This document shows, piece after piece, positions 1 through 5,878 of a stretch of DNA of 9,102 nucleotides. The notes under the pieces are model-generated. The model ran no database searches and was not told the DNA's origin. It saw only the letters and a program-made list of their open reading frames with translations. Within the stretch, counting starts at the first letter, position 1. The number at the start of each line of letters is the position of its first letter. The translations under genes and the position numbers were made by a program. Origin of the DNA: Candidatus Aenigmatarchaeota archaeon (GTDB lineage Archaea; Aenigmatarchaeota; Aenigmatarchaeia; QMZP01). The stretch is from the NCBI GenBank assembly GCA_016198605.1, contig JACQIG010000032.1:1-9102 (forward strand), written 5' to 3'.

Positions 1-13
1 CATATCTGTTAGT

Positions 14-787
14 ATGCTTAAGGACTATTTCATAAAGAAGGGGATAAAGGAGGCGGAGATAGAGAAAAACATAAGGGACTCTTTCCCCTACGGCGACTAC
101 TCGCGGACCGAGCTCCAGAGGACGCCCCTGGGCATAAAGATAGTGATATACACCAACAAGCCGGGCAGGATAATAGGCAGGGGCGGCAAGAACATCAACG
201 ACATAACCGAGGCCATCAAGGGGAGGTTCAACCTGGAGAACCCGCAGATAGACGTCAAGAGCATATCAAACCCCAACCTTGACGCGAAGATAGTGGCAAA
301 GCAGATAGCCTCAGCCATAGAGAGGGGCTACAATTACAAGAAGATAGGCAACCTCACCCTGCAGAGGGTAATGGAGTCGGGCGCGATAGGCGCGGAGATA
401 GTGATAGGGGGCAAGGTTGGCGGCAACAAGGGCATGCAGGCGAAGTTCCTTGCGGGATACATAAAGCACTGCGGCAACCCTGCAAAGGAGCTGGTTGAAG
501 TGGGTTTTGAGGAGGCCAACACGAAGCCCGGCAAGGTGGGGATCAAGGTAAAGATAATGAAGGAGTTCGAGGACATAACGGGGGTAAGGAGAAGGGCAAG
601 GGAGAAGGTGAGGAAGGAGCCTGAGCTTGTTGAGGTCCTGGCAAAGACGGATGACAAGCCTGAGGAAGAGGCCATACTTGAGCAGATCATTGAGGAGAAG
701 GCCGCGGTGGCTGCCGCTCCCGAGCCGGTGAAAAGCGGCCGGCCAAGGAAAGACAGGGCGAAGAAAGAGGACACGGAAAAAGCTTAA
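14..787 (+). CDS. rps3: 30S ribosomal protein uS3
   Basis: Small-subunit protein of the ribosomal head that helps form the mRNA entry site. The 257-residue product has a type II KH domain with the GRGG loop at residues 55-58 (within GRIIGRGGKNI, 51-61). The conserved C-terminal S3 domain follows, with GAIGAEIVIGGKVGG near 123-137. Archaeal S3 usually ends soon after this domain. Here about 45 more residues follow: a Glu-rich stretch, an Ala/Pro stretch and a basic end containing SGRPRKDRAKK (from 241). The ATG at 14 follows a TAG at 10-12 that could end an upstream gene such as rpl22, but too little is visible to say. No strong ribosome binding site is seen. The identification is secure; the tail's role is unknown. 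Confidence 0.97.
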   Translation: MLKDYFIKKGIKEAEIEKNIRDSFPYGDYSRTELQRTPLGIKIVIYTNKPGRIIGRGGKNINDITEAIKGRFNLENPQIDVKSISNPNLDAKIVAKQIASAIERGYNYKKIGNLTLQRVMESGAIGAEIVIGGKVGGNKGMQAKFLAGYIKHCGNPAKELVEVGFEEANTKPGKVGIKVKIMKEFEDITGVRRRAREKVRKEPELVEVLAKTDDKPEEEAILEQIIEEKAAVAAAPEPVKSGRPRKDRAKKEDTEKA

Positions 788-790
788 ATA
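783..790 (+). promoter_or_regulatory. possible TATA box upstream of rpl29
   Basis: CTTAAATA resembles the archaeal TATA element and overlaps the rps3 stop codon. Initiation about 25 nt downstream would leave a leader of roughly 13 nt before the rpl29 ATG. The 38-nt gap between rps3 and rpl29 is wide for this operon and A/T-rich, which fits an internal promoter. This rests on motif resemblance only. Confidence 0.3.
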
Positions 791-825
791 GAGAGGATGG
801 ATACTATAAACACGTTTTTGGTTAT

Positions 826-1056
826 ATGTCAATTCTAAGGGTCAAGGAGATAAGAAGGCTGGAAACGAAGGACATTGAGAAGAGGGCCAATGAGCTCAAG
901 CTGGAGCTCACAAAGGAAAGGGCGCAGATAGCCATAGGCGCCTCCACCAGCTCGCCAGGAAGGATAAGGGAAATCAGGAGGACCCTGGCAAGGATTAACA
1001 CGATAAAGCGCGAGAGCGCAGCGAAAGCAGCCAAAGGGGGGCATAAAAAGCGATGA
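826..1056 (+). CDS. rpl29: 50S ribosomal protein uL29
   Basis: Large-subunit protein near the peptide exit tunnel. The 76-residue product is a two-helix, Lys/Arg-rich protein of normal family length. The archaeal L29 signature SPGRIREIRRTLARINTI lies at about residues 43-60. The ATG at 826 gives the usual N-terminus leading into an LRVKEIRRL helix. It lies 38 nt after rps3 and overlaps sui1 by ATGA, which suggests translational coupling. The order rps3-rpl29-sui1-rnp1 is common in archaea and supports the call. Confidence 0.95.
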   Translation: MSILRVKEIRRLETKDIEKRANELKLELTKERAQIAIGASTSSPGRIREIRRTLARINTIKRESAAKAAKGGHKKR

Positions 1057-1358
1057 GCGACACATGCATGACCTGCGGCCTCCCGAAGACGCTCTGCGTC
1101 TGCGAGACCATAGCAAAGGAAGGCGAAAAGGTAAGGGTTTCCGGGATACAGAGGAGGTACGGCAAGTTCATAACGGTGGTCTCGGGCCTGAGCAAGGACG
1201 TTGACCCGAAGAAGATACTCAAGGAGCTCAAGACAAGGCTGGCCTGCGGGGGGACCCTCAAGGACACCACCATAGAGCTGCAGGGCAACCACAAGGAGAA
1301 AGTCGTGCAGATCCTCATGAAGCTCGGCTTCTCAAAGGAGCAGATTGAGACTTCGTGA
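1053..1358 (+). CDS. sui1: Translation initiation factor aIF1 (SUI1/eIF1 family)
   Basis: Archaeal homologue of eIF1, which binds the small subunit near the P site and enforces correct start-codon selection. The 101-residue product has an N-terminal Cys knuckle (C5-x2-C8 and C15-x-C17) typical of archaeal members. The SUI1 core follows: RRYGKFITVVSGL at 34-46, and a conserved loop and strand from KTRLACGGTLKD (60-71) to LQGNH (76-80). The start codon overlaps the rpl29 stop (ATGA). A run of six G residues lies about 14 nt upstream inside rpl29 and may serve as a ribosome binding site. Length and motifs are those of the family, and its place between rpl29 and rnp1 is conserved. Confidence 0.96.
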   Translation: MSDTCMTCGLPKTLCVCETIAKEGEKVRVSGIQRRYGKFITVVSGLSKDVDPKKILKELKTRLACGGTLKDTTIELQGNHKEKVVQILMKLGFSKEQIETS

Positions 1359-1363
1359 AGCAA

Positions 1364-1448
1364 TACAGGATTGAAGATTAAACCACTTAGACTCTAATTT
1401 TTTTGGCTCGCCTCAGAGCTCTTCGGGAACTATACGGGATTGCGGATT
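1364..1448 (+). repeat. imperfect 16-nt direct repeat in the sui1-rnp1 gap
   Basis: TACAGGATTGAAGATT (1364-1379) and TACGGGATTGCGGATT (1433-1448) match at 13 of 16 positions, with starts 69 nt apart. They bracket the poly-T tract, and the second copy runs into the putative rnp1 TATA box. It could be a duplicated regulatory site or a remnant of a local duplication. The function is unknown. Confidence 0.5.
1398..1404 (+). terminator. poly-T transcription terminator after sui1
   Basis: Seven consecutive T residues lie 40 nt after the sui1 stop in an otherwise mixed intergenic region. Archaeal RNA polymerase commonly terminates at such T-tracts without a strong hairpin. A new promoter-like sequence begins about 45 nt downstream, which fits a transcription unit boundary. 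The short palindrome AGAGCTCT follows at 1415-1422, on the wrong side for a bacterial-style terminator. Confidence 0.45.
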
Positions 1449-1456
1449 TTTAATAT
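1449..1456 (+). promoter_or_regulatory. possible TATA box for rnp1
   Basis: TTTAATAT lies in the run GATTTTTAATATCC. Initiation about 25 nt downstream would begin near 1479, leaving a short leader that contains AGGGTG (1488-1493). It lies downstream of the T-tract that may end the preceding transcript. Confidence 0.45.
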
Positions 1457-1490
1457 CCAGACCGCCAACAATAAGCCATAAAAGCATAGG

Positions 1491-1778
1491 GTGCATGTGA
1501 CCGTGATAACGCCGCAGAACCTGGTGAGGCACGAGCTGGTGGGGCTTGAGGCAAAAGTGGCTGATTCTACTGACAAGGGGGCAATAGGCCTGGCCGGAAA
1601 AGTCGTGGATGAAACGAGGAACACCATGACAATAGAAACCGCCAGGGGGGAGAAAAAGTTCATAAAGGACCAGTGCACCTTCAGCTTCCTTGTGGGGGAG
1701 AAGTGGGTGAAGGTTGAAGGGAGCGTGCTGGTGGGCAGGCCAGAAGACAGGATAAAGAAGAAGCTTAAGACGTGGTAA
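1491..1778 (+). CDS. rnp1: RNase P protein component 1 (Rpp29/Pop4 family)
   Basis: Protein subunit of archaeal ribonuclease P, the ribozyme that removes 5' leaders from pre-tRNA; Rpp29 pairs with Rpp21 and contacts the RNA specificity region. The Sm-like beta-barrel motifs are HELVGLEAKV (14-23), GLAGKVVDETRNT (33-45) and GRPEDRIKKK (82-91). The length of about 95 residues is normal. Initiation is by GTG and is ambiguous: in-frame GTGs lie at 1491, 1497 and 1503. The sequence AGGGTG at 1488-1493 is well spaced for 1503, which would give an N-terminus starting with ITPQNLVRHEL, as in relatives. The annotated start is the longest option. Transcription may be separate from sui1. Confidence 0.95.
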   Translation: MHVTVITPQNLVRHELVGLEAKVADSTDKGAIGLAGKVVDETRNTMTIETARGEKKFIKDQCTFSFLVGEKWVKVEGSVLVGRPEDRIKKKLKTW

Positions 1779-1785
1779 TCTGGTT

Positions 1786-1821
1786 GGAAGGCGTAATCGG
1801 AGCGAAGCGGAGATAGCCTCC
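1786..1821 (+). repeat. imperfect stem-loop after rnp1
   Basis: GGAAGGC (1786-1792) can pair with GCCTCC (1816-1821) with one bulge. It encloses the direct repeat CGGAG-CGAAG-CGGAG at 1798-1812, and GCGAAGC can itself fold as a small hairpin. It may be an RNA structure at the 3' end of the rnp1 transcript. Support is weak without folding or comparison. Confidence 0.3.
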
Positions 1822-1830
1822 CTTTTGACC

Positions 1831-1853
1831 CACCACTTTTTGAAAAAGTGGTG
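1831..1853 (+). repeat. perfect 11-bp inverted repeat between rnp1 and the exchanger gene
   Basis: CACCACTTTTT (1831-1841) and AAAAAGTGGTG (1843-1853) are exact reverse complements around a single G. As RNA it would fold with a loop of about five nt (TTGAA) and a nine-bp stem. Flanking CC and GG residues can extend it with a bulge. It may end the rnp1 transcript, be an operator just upstream of the exchanger promoter, or be a copy of a dispersed repeat. The sequence alone does not decide. Confidence 0.6.
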
Positions 1854-1863
1854 TGGTGAACAA

Positions 1864-1871
1864 TTAATATT
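1864..1871 (+). promoter_or_regulatory. TATA box for the exchanger gene (leaderless)
   Basis: TTAATATT is centred about 25 nt upstream of the ATG at 1892, the spacing expected when an archaeal transcript starts at or next to its start codon. No Shine-Dalgarno sequence precedes that ATG, which agrees with leaderless translation. This suggests the exchanger is transcribed independently of rnp1. Confidence 0.5.
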
Positions 1872-1891
1872 CCCTTGACGATTATTCAGAT

Positions 1892-2959
1892 ATGGGCAAA
1901 ATTCTTTCCTCGAAGTCGCTGTGGCTTTTCCTCATCTTCCTCGCGCTTTCCGGGATTTCATATGCGCTGGACTATGGCCTCCAGCTGATAGTCTCGCTGT
2001 TCTTCCTGGGGCTTGTTGTGGTGGTGAAAGGGGCGGATTTCCTGGTGGAGGGCGCCTCAAGCATAGCCAGGCAGCTCGGCGTTTCTTCCCTGATAATAGG
2101 CCTCACCATAGTGGCATTCGGGACTTCCCTGCCGGAGTTCACGGTGAGCCTGGTGGCTGCCATAGGGGGCTTCAGGGACATATCGGTGGGCAACATAGTG
2201 GGCAGCAACATAGCCAACATAGGCCTTGTATTGGGCCTCACGGGGCTGGTGGCATCCATTGCCGTCCACAAGTCTGTTGTGAAATTTGAGGCGCCCTACA
2301 TGATTGCGGGCTCTGCATTGCTTGTCCTGCTTTCCATTGGGACCCCAGATTTTGCAGGGAGGCCCTTCCTTCTTGGAAGGATTGACGGGGCTATACTCCT
2401 GCTGGTCTTCATGATGTTCATGACTTACATACTGCACTCGGTAAGGAAGGAAAGGTCTGCGGCGCAGGAGGGCATACTGGCCGTTGTAGGAGAGGGGAGC
2501 AAGTCGCGCGCAAGGAACGCCATCATGGTGCTGGCGGGCCTCGCGGGGACCATAATAGGCGCGAAGCTGCTGGTGGACAATGGCGCGGCCATGGCCAGAT
2601 CCTTCGGCGTTTCAGAGGCTTTCATAGGCCTAACCCTTGTGGCGGTGGGGACCTCCATCCCTGAACTGGTGACTTCTGTTGTGGCCGCGATAAAGAAGCT
2701 GCCCGACATAGCAGTGGGCAACATAATAGGAAGCAACATATTCAACGCGCTCTTCATACTCGGCGTGGCCGCCATAGTGGCGCCGCTGGAGGTCTCCCCG
2801 GGGATAGTGTTTTCGGACATGCTTGTGATGCTCGGGTTTGCCGTCGCGCTGCAGCTGCTCATGCTCAACGGGAAGATAAACAGGTGGAATGGCCTCGTGC
2901 TGTTGGGGAGCTATATGGCGTACATAGCATACCTTTCCCTCACTTCCATACCATTGTAA
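1892..2959 (+). CDS. Na+/Ca2+ exchanger-type cation antiporter (CaCA family)
   Basis: Integral membrane antiporter of the CaCA superfamily, probably moving Ca2+ out in exchange for Na+ (H+ or K+ coupling cannot be excluded). The 355-residue product carries both inverted alpha-repeats. The first has GTSLPE at 77-82 and GNIVGSNIANIG at 100-111; the second has GTSIPE at 253-258 and GNIIGSNIFN at 276-285. The Glu in each GTS(L/I)PE and the Asn/Ser of each GN-GSN motif are the expected ion ligands. About ten hydrophobic segments are visible, with a charged cytoplasmic-type loop near 183-209 between the halves. Length and architecture match archaeal and bacterial YrbG-like members. The gene is flanked by an inverted repeat and has its own promoter-like site. 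It sits between rnp1 and rps17, where no transporter is normally found. Confidence 0.93.
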   Translation: MGKILSSKSLWLFLIFLALSGISYALDYGLQLIVSLFFLGLVVVVKGADFLVEGASSIARQLGVSSLIIGLTIVAFGTSLPEFTVSLVAAIGGFRDISVGNIVGSNIANIGLVLGLTGLVASIAVHKSVVKFEAPYMIAGSALLVLLSIGTPDFAGRPFLLGRIDGAILLLVFMMFMTYILHSVRKERSAAQEGILAVVGEGSKSRARNAIMVLAGLAGTIIGAKLLVDNGAAMARSFGVSEAFIGLTLVAVGTSIPELVTSVVAAIKKLPDIAVGNIIGSNIFNALFILGVAAIVAPLEVSPGIVFSDMLVMLGFAVALQLLMLNGKINRWNGLVLLGSYMAYIAYLSLTSIPL

Positions 2960-2960
2960 G

Positions 2961-2968
2961 TATTTAAA
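2961..2968 (+). promoter_or_regulatory. possible TATA box for the rps17 gene run
   Basis: TATTTAAA starts two nt after the exchanger stop. Initiation about 25 nt downstream would be near 2990, giving a leader of roughly 22 nt that contains the AAAGGTG ribosome binding site at 3001-3007. A second A/T-rich run, TTATTTTATA (2981-2990), is an alternative. A promoter here would let the ribosomal genes be expressed independently of the exchanger. Confidence 0.45.
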
Positions 2969-3012
2969 AACCCGTGACCCTTATTTTATAGTTGTTCATT
3001 AAAGGTGCTGCA

Positions 3013-3372
3013 ATGAAAAATTCAATAGGCATAAGCGCAAAGCCCCCTGGAAAGGCCTGCGATGACGTGAAATGCGCGTGGCATGGCAGGCTCCCCATAA
3101 GGGGCAAGGTGTTTGAAGGCGTGGTCAGGTCAACAAAGCCCAGGAATACCGCCATAGTCGAGTGGGACTACCACAGGTTCATAACCAAATACGAGCGCTA
3201 CCAGAGGGAGAAATCCCGGGTGAACGCACACAATCCACCGTGCATGCACGCAAGGGAGGGCGAGAGGGTGGTTATTGCCGAGTGCAGGCCGCTCTCAAAG
3301 ACAAAATCCTTCGTCGTAGTGCAGGTGCAGGGAGGGGCGCCGAAGAAGGTGGCCAAGAGGAAGAAGAACTGA
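3013..3372 (+). CDS. rps17: 30S ribosomal protein uS17
   Basis: Primary 16S rRNA-binding protein of the small subunit body. From the ATG at 3013 the product is 119 residues. It has the archaeal N-terminal element with C16, C21 and H24 (CDDVKCAWHG), then the OB-fold with GKVFEGVVRSTKPRNTAIVEW, and the S17 signature around HNPPCMHAREGERVVIAECRPLSKTKSFVVV. An in-frame TTG at 2992 would add seven residues. The ATG is preferred because AAAGGTG at 3001-3007 is properly spaced for it and homologues begin here. The TGA stop is nine nt before rpl14. Confidence 0.95.
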   Translation: MKNSIGISAKPPGKACDDVKCAWHGRLPIRGKVFEGVVRSTKPRNTAIVEWDYHRFITKYERYQREKSRVNAHNPPCMHAREGERVVIAECRPLSKTKSFVVVQVQGGAPKKVAKRKKN

Positions 3373-3381
3373 GGGATTACC

Positions 3382-3780
3382 ATGAAGGCTGTTACGTCAA
3401 GCGTCACGCAGGGTCTGCAGGTTGGCTCGCTTCTCACGTGCGCGGACAACACCGGGGTGAAGGAGTTCATGATAATATCCGTCAGGGGATTCAAGGGCAG
3501 GAGGAAGATGAGGCCTGCTGCCGGCGTGGCGAACATTGTCATGTGCAAGGTCTACAAGGGCGAGGAGAAGGTCAGGCACCAGGTCTTCAAGGCGGTCATA
3601 ATAAGGCAGAGGAAGGAGTGGAGGAGGCCCAACGGCACCAGGATATCCTTTGAGGACAATGCGGCGGTGACGGTGGATGACAAGCTGGAGCCCAAGGGAA
3701 CCATGATAAAGGGGCCTGTCGCGAAGGAAGTGGTGGAGCGCTTCCCGACCATAGGCAAGCAGGCGGGCATAATAGTGTGA
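3382..3780 (+). CDS. rpl14: 50S ribosomal protein uL14
   Basis: Large-subunit protein at the subunit interface that contacts 16S rRNA in a bridge and lies near the factor-binding region. At 132 residues the length is normal. It shows the L14 beta-barrel, with LTCADNTGVKEFMIISV near 18-34, a basic hairpin GFKGRRKMRPAAG (36-48) and the C-terminal region DDKLEPKGTMIKGPVAKE. A GAGGGAT ribosome binding site at 3371-3377 begins inside the rps17 stop and precedes the ATG by four nt. Only four nt separate its stop from the next ATG. Confidence 0.97.
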   Translation: MKAVTSSVTQGLQVGSLLTCADNTGVKEFMIISVRGFKGRRKMRPAAGVANIVMCKVYKGEEKVRHQVFKAVIIRQRKEWRRPNGTRISFEDNAAVTVDDKLEPKGTMIKGPVAKEVVERFPTIGKQAGIIV

Positions 3781-3784
3781 TGTT

Positions 3785-4105
3785 ATGATAAGCCACGATG
3801 ATTTCTCCAGGATGGAAATAAGGGTCGCGGAAGTCCTCTCGGCAGAGAAGGTTGAGGGCGCCGACAAGCTGGTGAAGATGGAGGTTGACATGGGGGAGGA
3901 GAAGAGGCAGATAGTCGCCGGGATTGCAAGGAGGTATCCGGCAGACGGCCTGGTTGGCAAGAAGATAGTGATCCTCGCAAACCTTGAGCCGAGGAAAATC
4001 AGGGGAGTGGAGAGCAGGGGCATGCTGCTTGCGGCAGGCGACGAGGGCAACCTCGTGCTGCTGACAACCGATGGTGACATAGAGAACGGGGCGAAGGTGA
4101 AATAG
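3785..4105 (+). CDS. Stand-alone tRNA-binding OB-fold protein (MetRS beta / EMAP II-like)
   Basis: Small protein of the tRNA-binding domain family (Trbp111, EMAP II, C-terminal domain of methionyl-tRNA synthetase). The 106 residues are essentially one OB-fold: IRVAEVLSAEKVEGADKL at 12-29, RQIVAGI at 41-47 and NLEPRKIRGVESRGMLLAA at 66-84. The ADKL and GVESRGM motifs fit the MetRS-associated group better than CsaA. In several archaea a similar separate subunit helps MetRS bind tRNA, so that is the likeliest role; general structure-specific tRNA binding is the alternative. It is unusual between rpl14 and rpl24. It starts four nt after the rpl14 stop and ends two nt before rpl24, so it must be co-transcribed with them. 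Confidence 0.92.
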   Translation: MISHDDFSRMEIRVAEVLSAEKVEGADKLVKMEVDMGEEKRQIVAGIARRYPADGLVGKKIVILANLEPRKIRGVESRGMLLAAGDEGNLVLLTTDGDIENGAKVK

Positions 4106-4107
4106 CC

Positions 4108-4650
4108 ATGAAAAGCGAGTTTTCAACAAAATGGAAGGCGAGCAAGCAGCCGAGGAAGCAGAGGAAATACAGGCACAATGCGCCGCTGCACATCAGGCAC
4201 AGGTTCCTTTCCGCGCACCTCTCAAGGGAGCTGGCGAAGAGGTTCAGGAGGAAGTCCATACCCGTAAGGAAGGGCGACGAGGTTGAGGTCATGAGGGGCG
4301 AGTTCAGGAAATTCAGGGGAAACGTGGAAAGGGTTGACATGGGGAGAGGCAGGGTTTATGTGGAGGGCGTCAAGATAAAGAAGGCCGACGGCAGCGAGGT
4401 GCTGCGGGCGATTGACGCGTCAAATGTGAGGCTCACGAAACTTAACCTCGGGGACAAATACAGGCAGAGGATGCTTGAGAGGAAAGGCAAGGTCACGTTC
4501 ACGGCAGAGGAGACTGCTGCAAAGGAAAATAAGGGAGAAGACAAAAAGGGAAGAGGGATTAAGGCTGAAGGGGAAAAGAAAGAAACTGCAATGGACAAGG
4601 CTGAAGCAGAAGCAAAAGAGGATGCTAAAACAGAGGAAGGTGCTTCATAA
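4108..4650 (+). CDS. rpl24: 50S ribosomal protein uL24 with extended C-terminal tail
   Basis: Assembly-initiating large-subunit protein found near the exit tunnel. The N-terminal archaeal region has WKASKQPRKQRKYRHNAPLH (9-28). The KOW domain spans about 52-79 (PVRKGDEVEVMRGEFRKFRG) and is followed by the usual archaeal C-terminal block ending near residue 125. Archaeal relatives are typically about 120 residues. This protein is 180, the extra being a low-complexity Lys/Glu/Ala tail from about 133 to 180 that is probably disordered. The DNA encoding the tail is visibly richer in A than the core. The stop overlaps the rps4e start by one base (TAATG). Confidence 0.96.
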   Translation: MKSEFSTKWKASKQPRKQRKYRHNAPLHIRHRFLSAHLSRELAKRFRRKSIPVRKGDEVEVMRGEFRKFRGNVERVDMGRGRVYVEGVKIKKADGSEVLRAIDASNVRLTKLNLGDKYRQRMLERKGKVTFTAEETAAKENKGEDKKGRGIKAEGEKKETAMDKAEAEAKEDAKTEEGAS

Positions 4651-5330
4651 TGGCGTATCTGAAGAGGCTGGCGATGCCTCCGTACTGGCCCGTAAGGAAG
4701 AAGGAAAGGGTCCTGGTAGTGTCACCAAGCCCAGGGCCCCACGGCAGGCAGGAGTGCATACCCATCCAGGTGATATTGAGGGACATGCTGGGCATTGCGG
4801 CCACGGCTGCGGAGGCGAGGAAGATAGTCAAGCAGGGAAAGGTCCTGGTGGACAGGAAACCGAGGAAGGACGTCGGGTTTCCCGTGGGCCTGATGGACGT
4901 CGTGGAGATCCCCGAAGCAAAGAAATGCTTCCGTGTGCTACCTACAAGGAAGGGCCTTGGCCTGGTTGCGGTAAAGGAGGAGGAGGCGGGCCAGAAGATA
5001 TGCAAGATAACAGGCAAGTCATTCGTGAAGGGGGGGAAGGTACAGCTGCACCTCCACGACGGGAGGAACGTGCTGGCAAACAAGTCTGATGCCTACAAGG
5101 TTGGCGACTCCGTCATGGTGCAGCTGCCCGCACAGAAGATAAGCAAGCATTACAAGCTGGAGAAGGGCGCGCAGGCCATAATACTCGGCGGCAAGAACAG
5201 GGGGGAGAAGGGAGTGGTAAAGGACATAAGGAAGAGGAAGAACATGCTTGAAACCCCGACGGCGACAATAAAGTCCGGCACGCAGGAGATAGACACGCTG
5301 ATAAGCTACCTTATGGTGGGTGAGTTCTGA
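4650..5330 (+). CDS. rps4e: 30S ribosomal protein eS4
   Basis: Archaeal/eukaryotic-type S4 of the small subunit body. The 226-residue product starts with the family N-terminus (YLKRLAMPPYWPVRKKE). An S4 RNA-binding domain follows at roughly 41-88, including EARKIVKQGKVLVDRKPRKD. The central region has the HLHDGRNV motif (134-141). A KOW element lies near 170-195 (ILGGKNRGEKGVV). Length is normal for archaea. It begins on the last base of the rpl24 stop and ends two nt before the rpl5 ATG, so it should be translationally coupled on both sides. Confidence 0.97.
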   Translation: MAYLKRLAMPPYWPVRKKERVLVVSPSPGPHGRQECIPIQVILRDMLGIAATAAEARKIVKQGKVLVDRKPRKDVGFPVGLMDVVEIPEAKKCFRVLPTRKGLGLVAVKEEEAGQKICKITGKSFVKGGKVQLHLHDGRNVLANKSDAYKVGDSVMVQLPAQKISKHYKLEKGAQAIILGGKNRGEKGVVKDIRKRKNMLETPTATIKSGTQEIDTLISYLMVGEF

Positions 5331-5332
5331 TT

Positions 5333-5872
5333 ATGGAGCAGACTGCTGCAAAGAGGGGGAATCCCATGAGGCAGATAAGGCTTGGGAAGGTCACCCTCAA
5401 CATGGGCGCGGGCGAGCCGGGGCCCAAGCTTGACAAGTCAAAGAAGATAATTGAGACCATCTCAGGCAAGAAGGTCGTAATAACCAAGACGCGCAAGAGG
5501 AACACCTTCGGCGGGGCCAAGGGGAGGCAGATAGGGGTGATGGTGACGCTGAGGGGCAAGGATGCGGAGGAGATTCTCAGGAGGATGCTCAAGGCCGTGG
5601 ACGGCAGGCTCAGGCCGTCGCAGTTTGACTCCAGCGGGAATTTTTCCTTCGGCATAGCGGAATACATAGACATACCAGGGATCAAGTACGACCCCGATGT
5701 CGGGATACTGGGGCTGGACGTGGCGGTGACGCTGGAGAGGCCCGGGTTCAGAATAAAGAGGCGGGTGATAAGGCCGAAGTCAGTTGGCAAGCGCCACAGG
5801 ATAACCAGGGAGGAGGCCATTGAATGGGCCAGCCAGGCCTTCGGGGTCACGGTGGCCGAGGAGGAGAAATAG
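5333..5872 (+). CDS. rpl5: 50S ribosomal protein uL5
   Basis: Large-subunit central-protuberance protein that binds 5S rRNA and contacts P-site tRNA. The 179-residue product has the archaeal start NPMRQIRLGKVTLNMGAGE, the internal TKTRKRNTFGGAKGRQIGV region, and the L5 motif FGIAEYIDIPGIKYDPDVGI, followed by the C-terminal RRVIRPKSVGKRHRI. All are typical and the length is normal. The ATG at 5333 gives an 11-residue lead before NPMR; the Met at residue 12 is a less likely start. It lies between rps4e and rps14, the conserved archaeal order. Confidence 0.97.
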   Translation: MEQTAAKRGNPMRQIRLGKVTLNMGAGEPGPKLDKSKKIIETISGKKVVITKTRKRNTFGGAKGRQIGVMVTLRGKDAEEILRRMLKAVDGRLRPSQFDSSGNFSFGIAEYIDIPGIKYDPDVGILGLDVAVTLERPGFRIKRRVIRPKSVGKRHRITREEAIEWASQAFGVTVAEEEK

Positions 5873-5878
5873 ATTCTT

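Noticed and set aside
311..832. Long open frames on the - strand opposite rps3 and most other genes
   Set aside because: They are antisense shadows of conserved + strand genes. They encode no recognisable motifs and are expected in G+C-rich DNA with few stop codons.
1359..1490. Possible tRNA or small RNA gene in the sui1-rnp1 gap
   Set aside because: No cloverleaf, T-loop motif or C/D box pair could be traced; the T-tract, repeat and promoter-like site explain it better.
2992..3012. TTG start seven codons upstream of the chosen rps17 start
   Set aside because: The ATG at 3013 has the well-placed AAAGGTG ribosome binding site and matches the family N-terminus.
3162..3653. Long + strand open frame across the rps17-rpl14 junction
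   Set aside because: It is in another frame of two certain ribosomal genes and its product is a Gly/Gln/Glu-rich composition artefact.
3785..4105. CsaA-type export chaperone as identity of the tRNA-binding protein
   Set aside because: The ADKL and GVESRGM motifs and archaeal context fit the MetRS beta/EMAP II type better, although the fold is shared.
4475..5089. Long + strand frame across rpl24 and rps4e
   Set aside because: It is a shadow of two clear ribosomal genes; its Arg/Lys/Gly-rich sequence matches no family.
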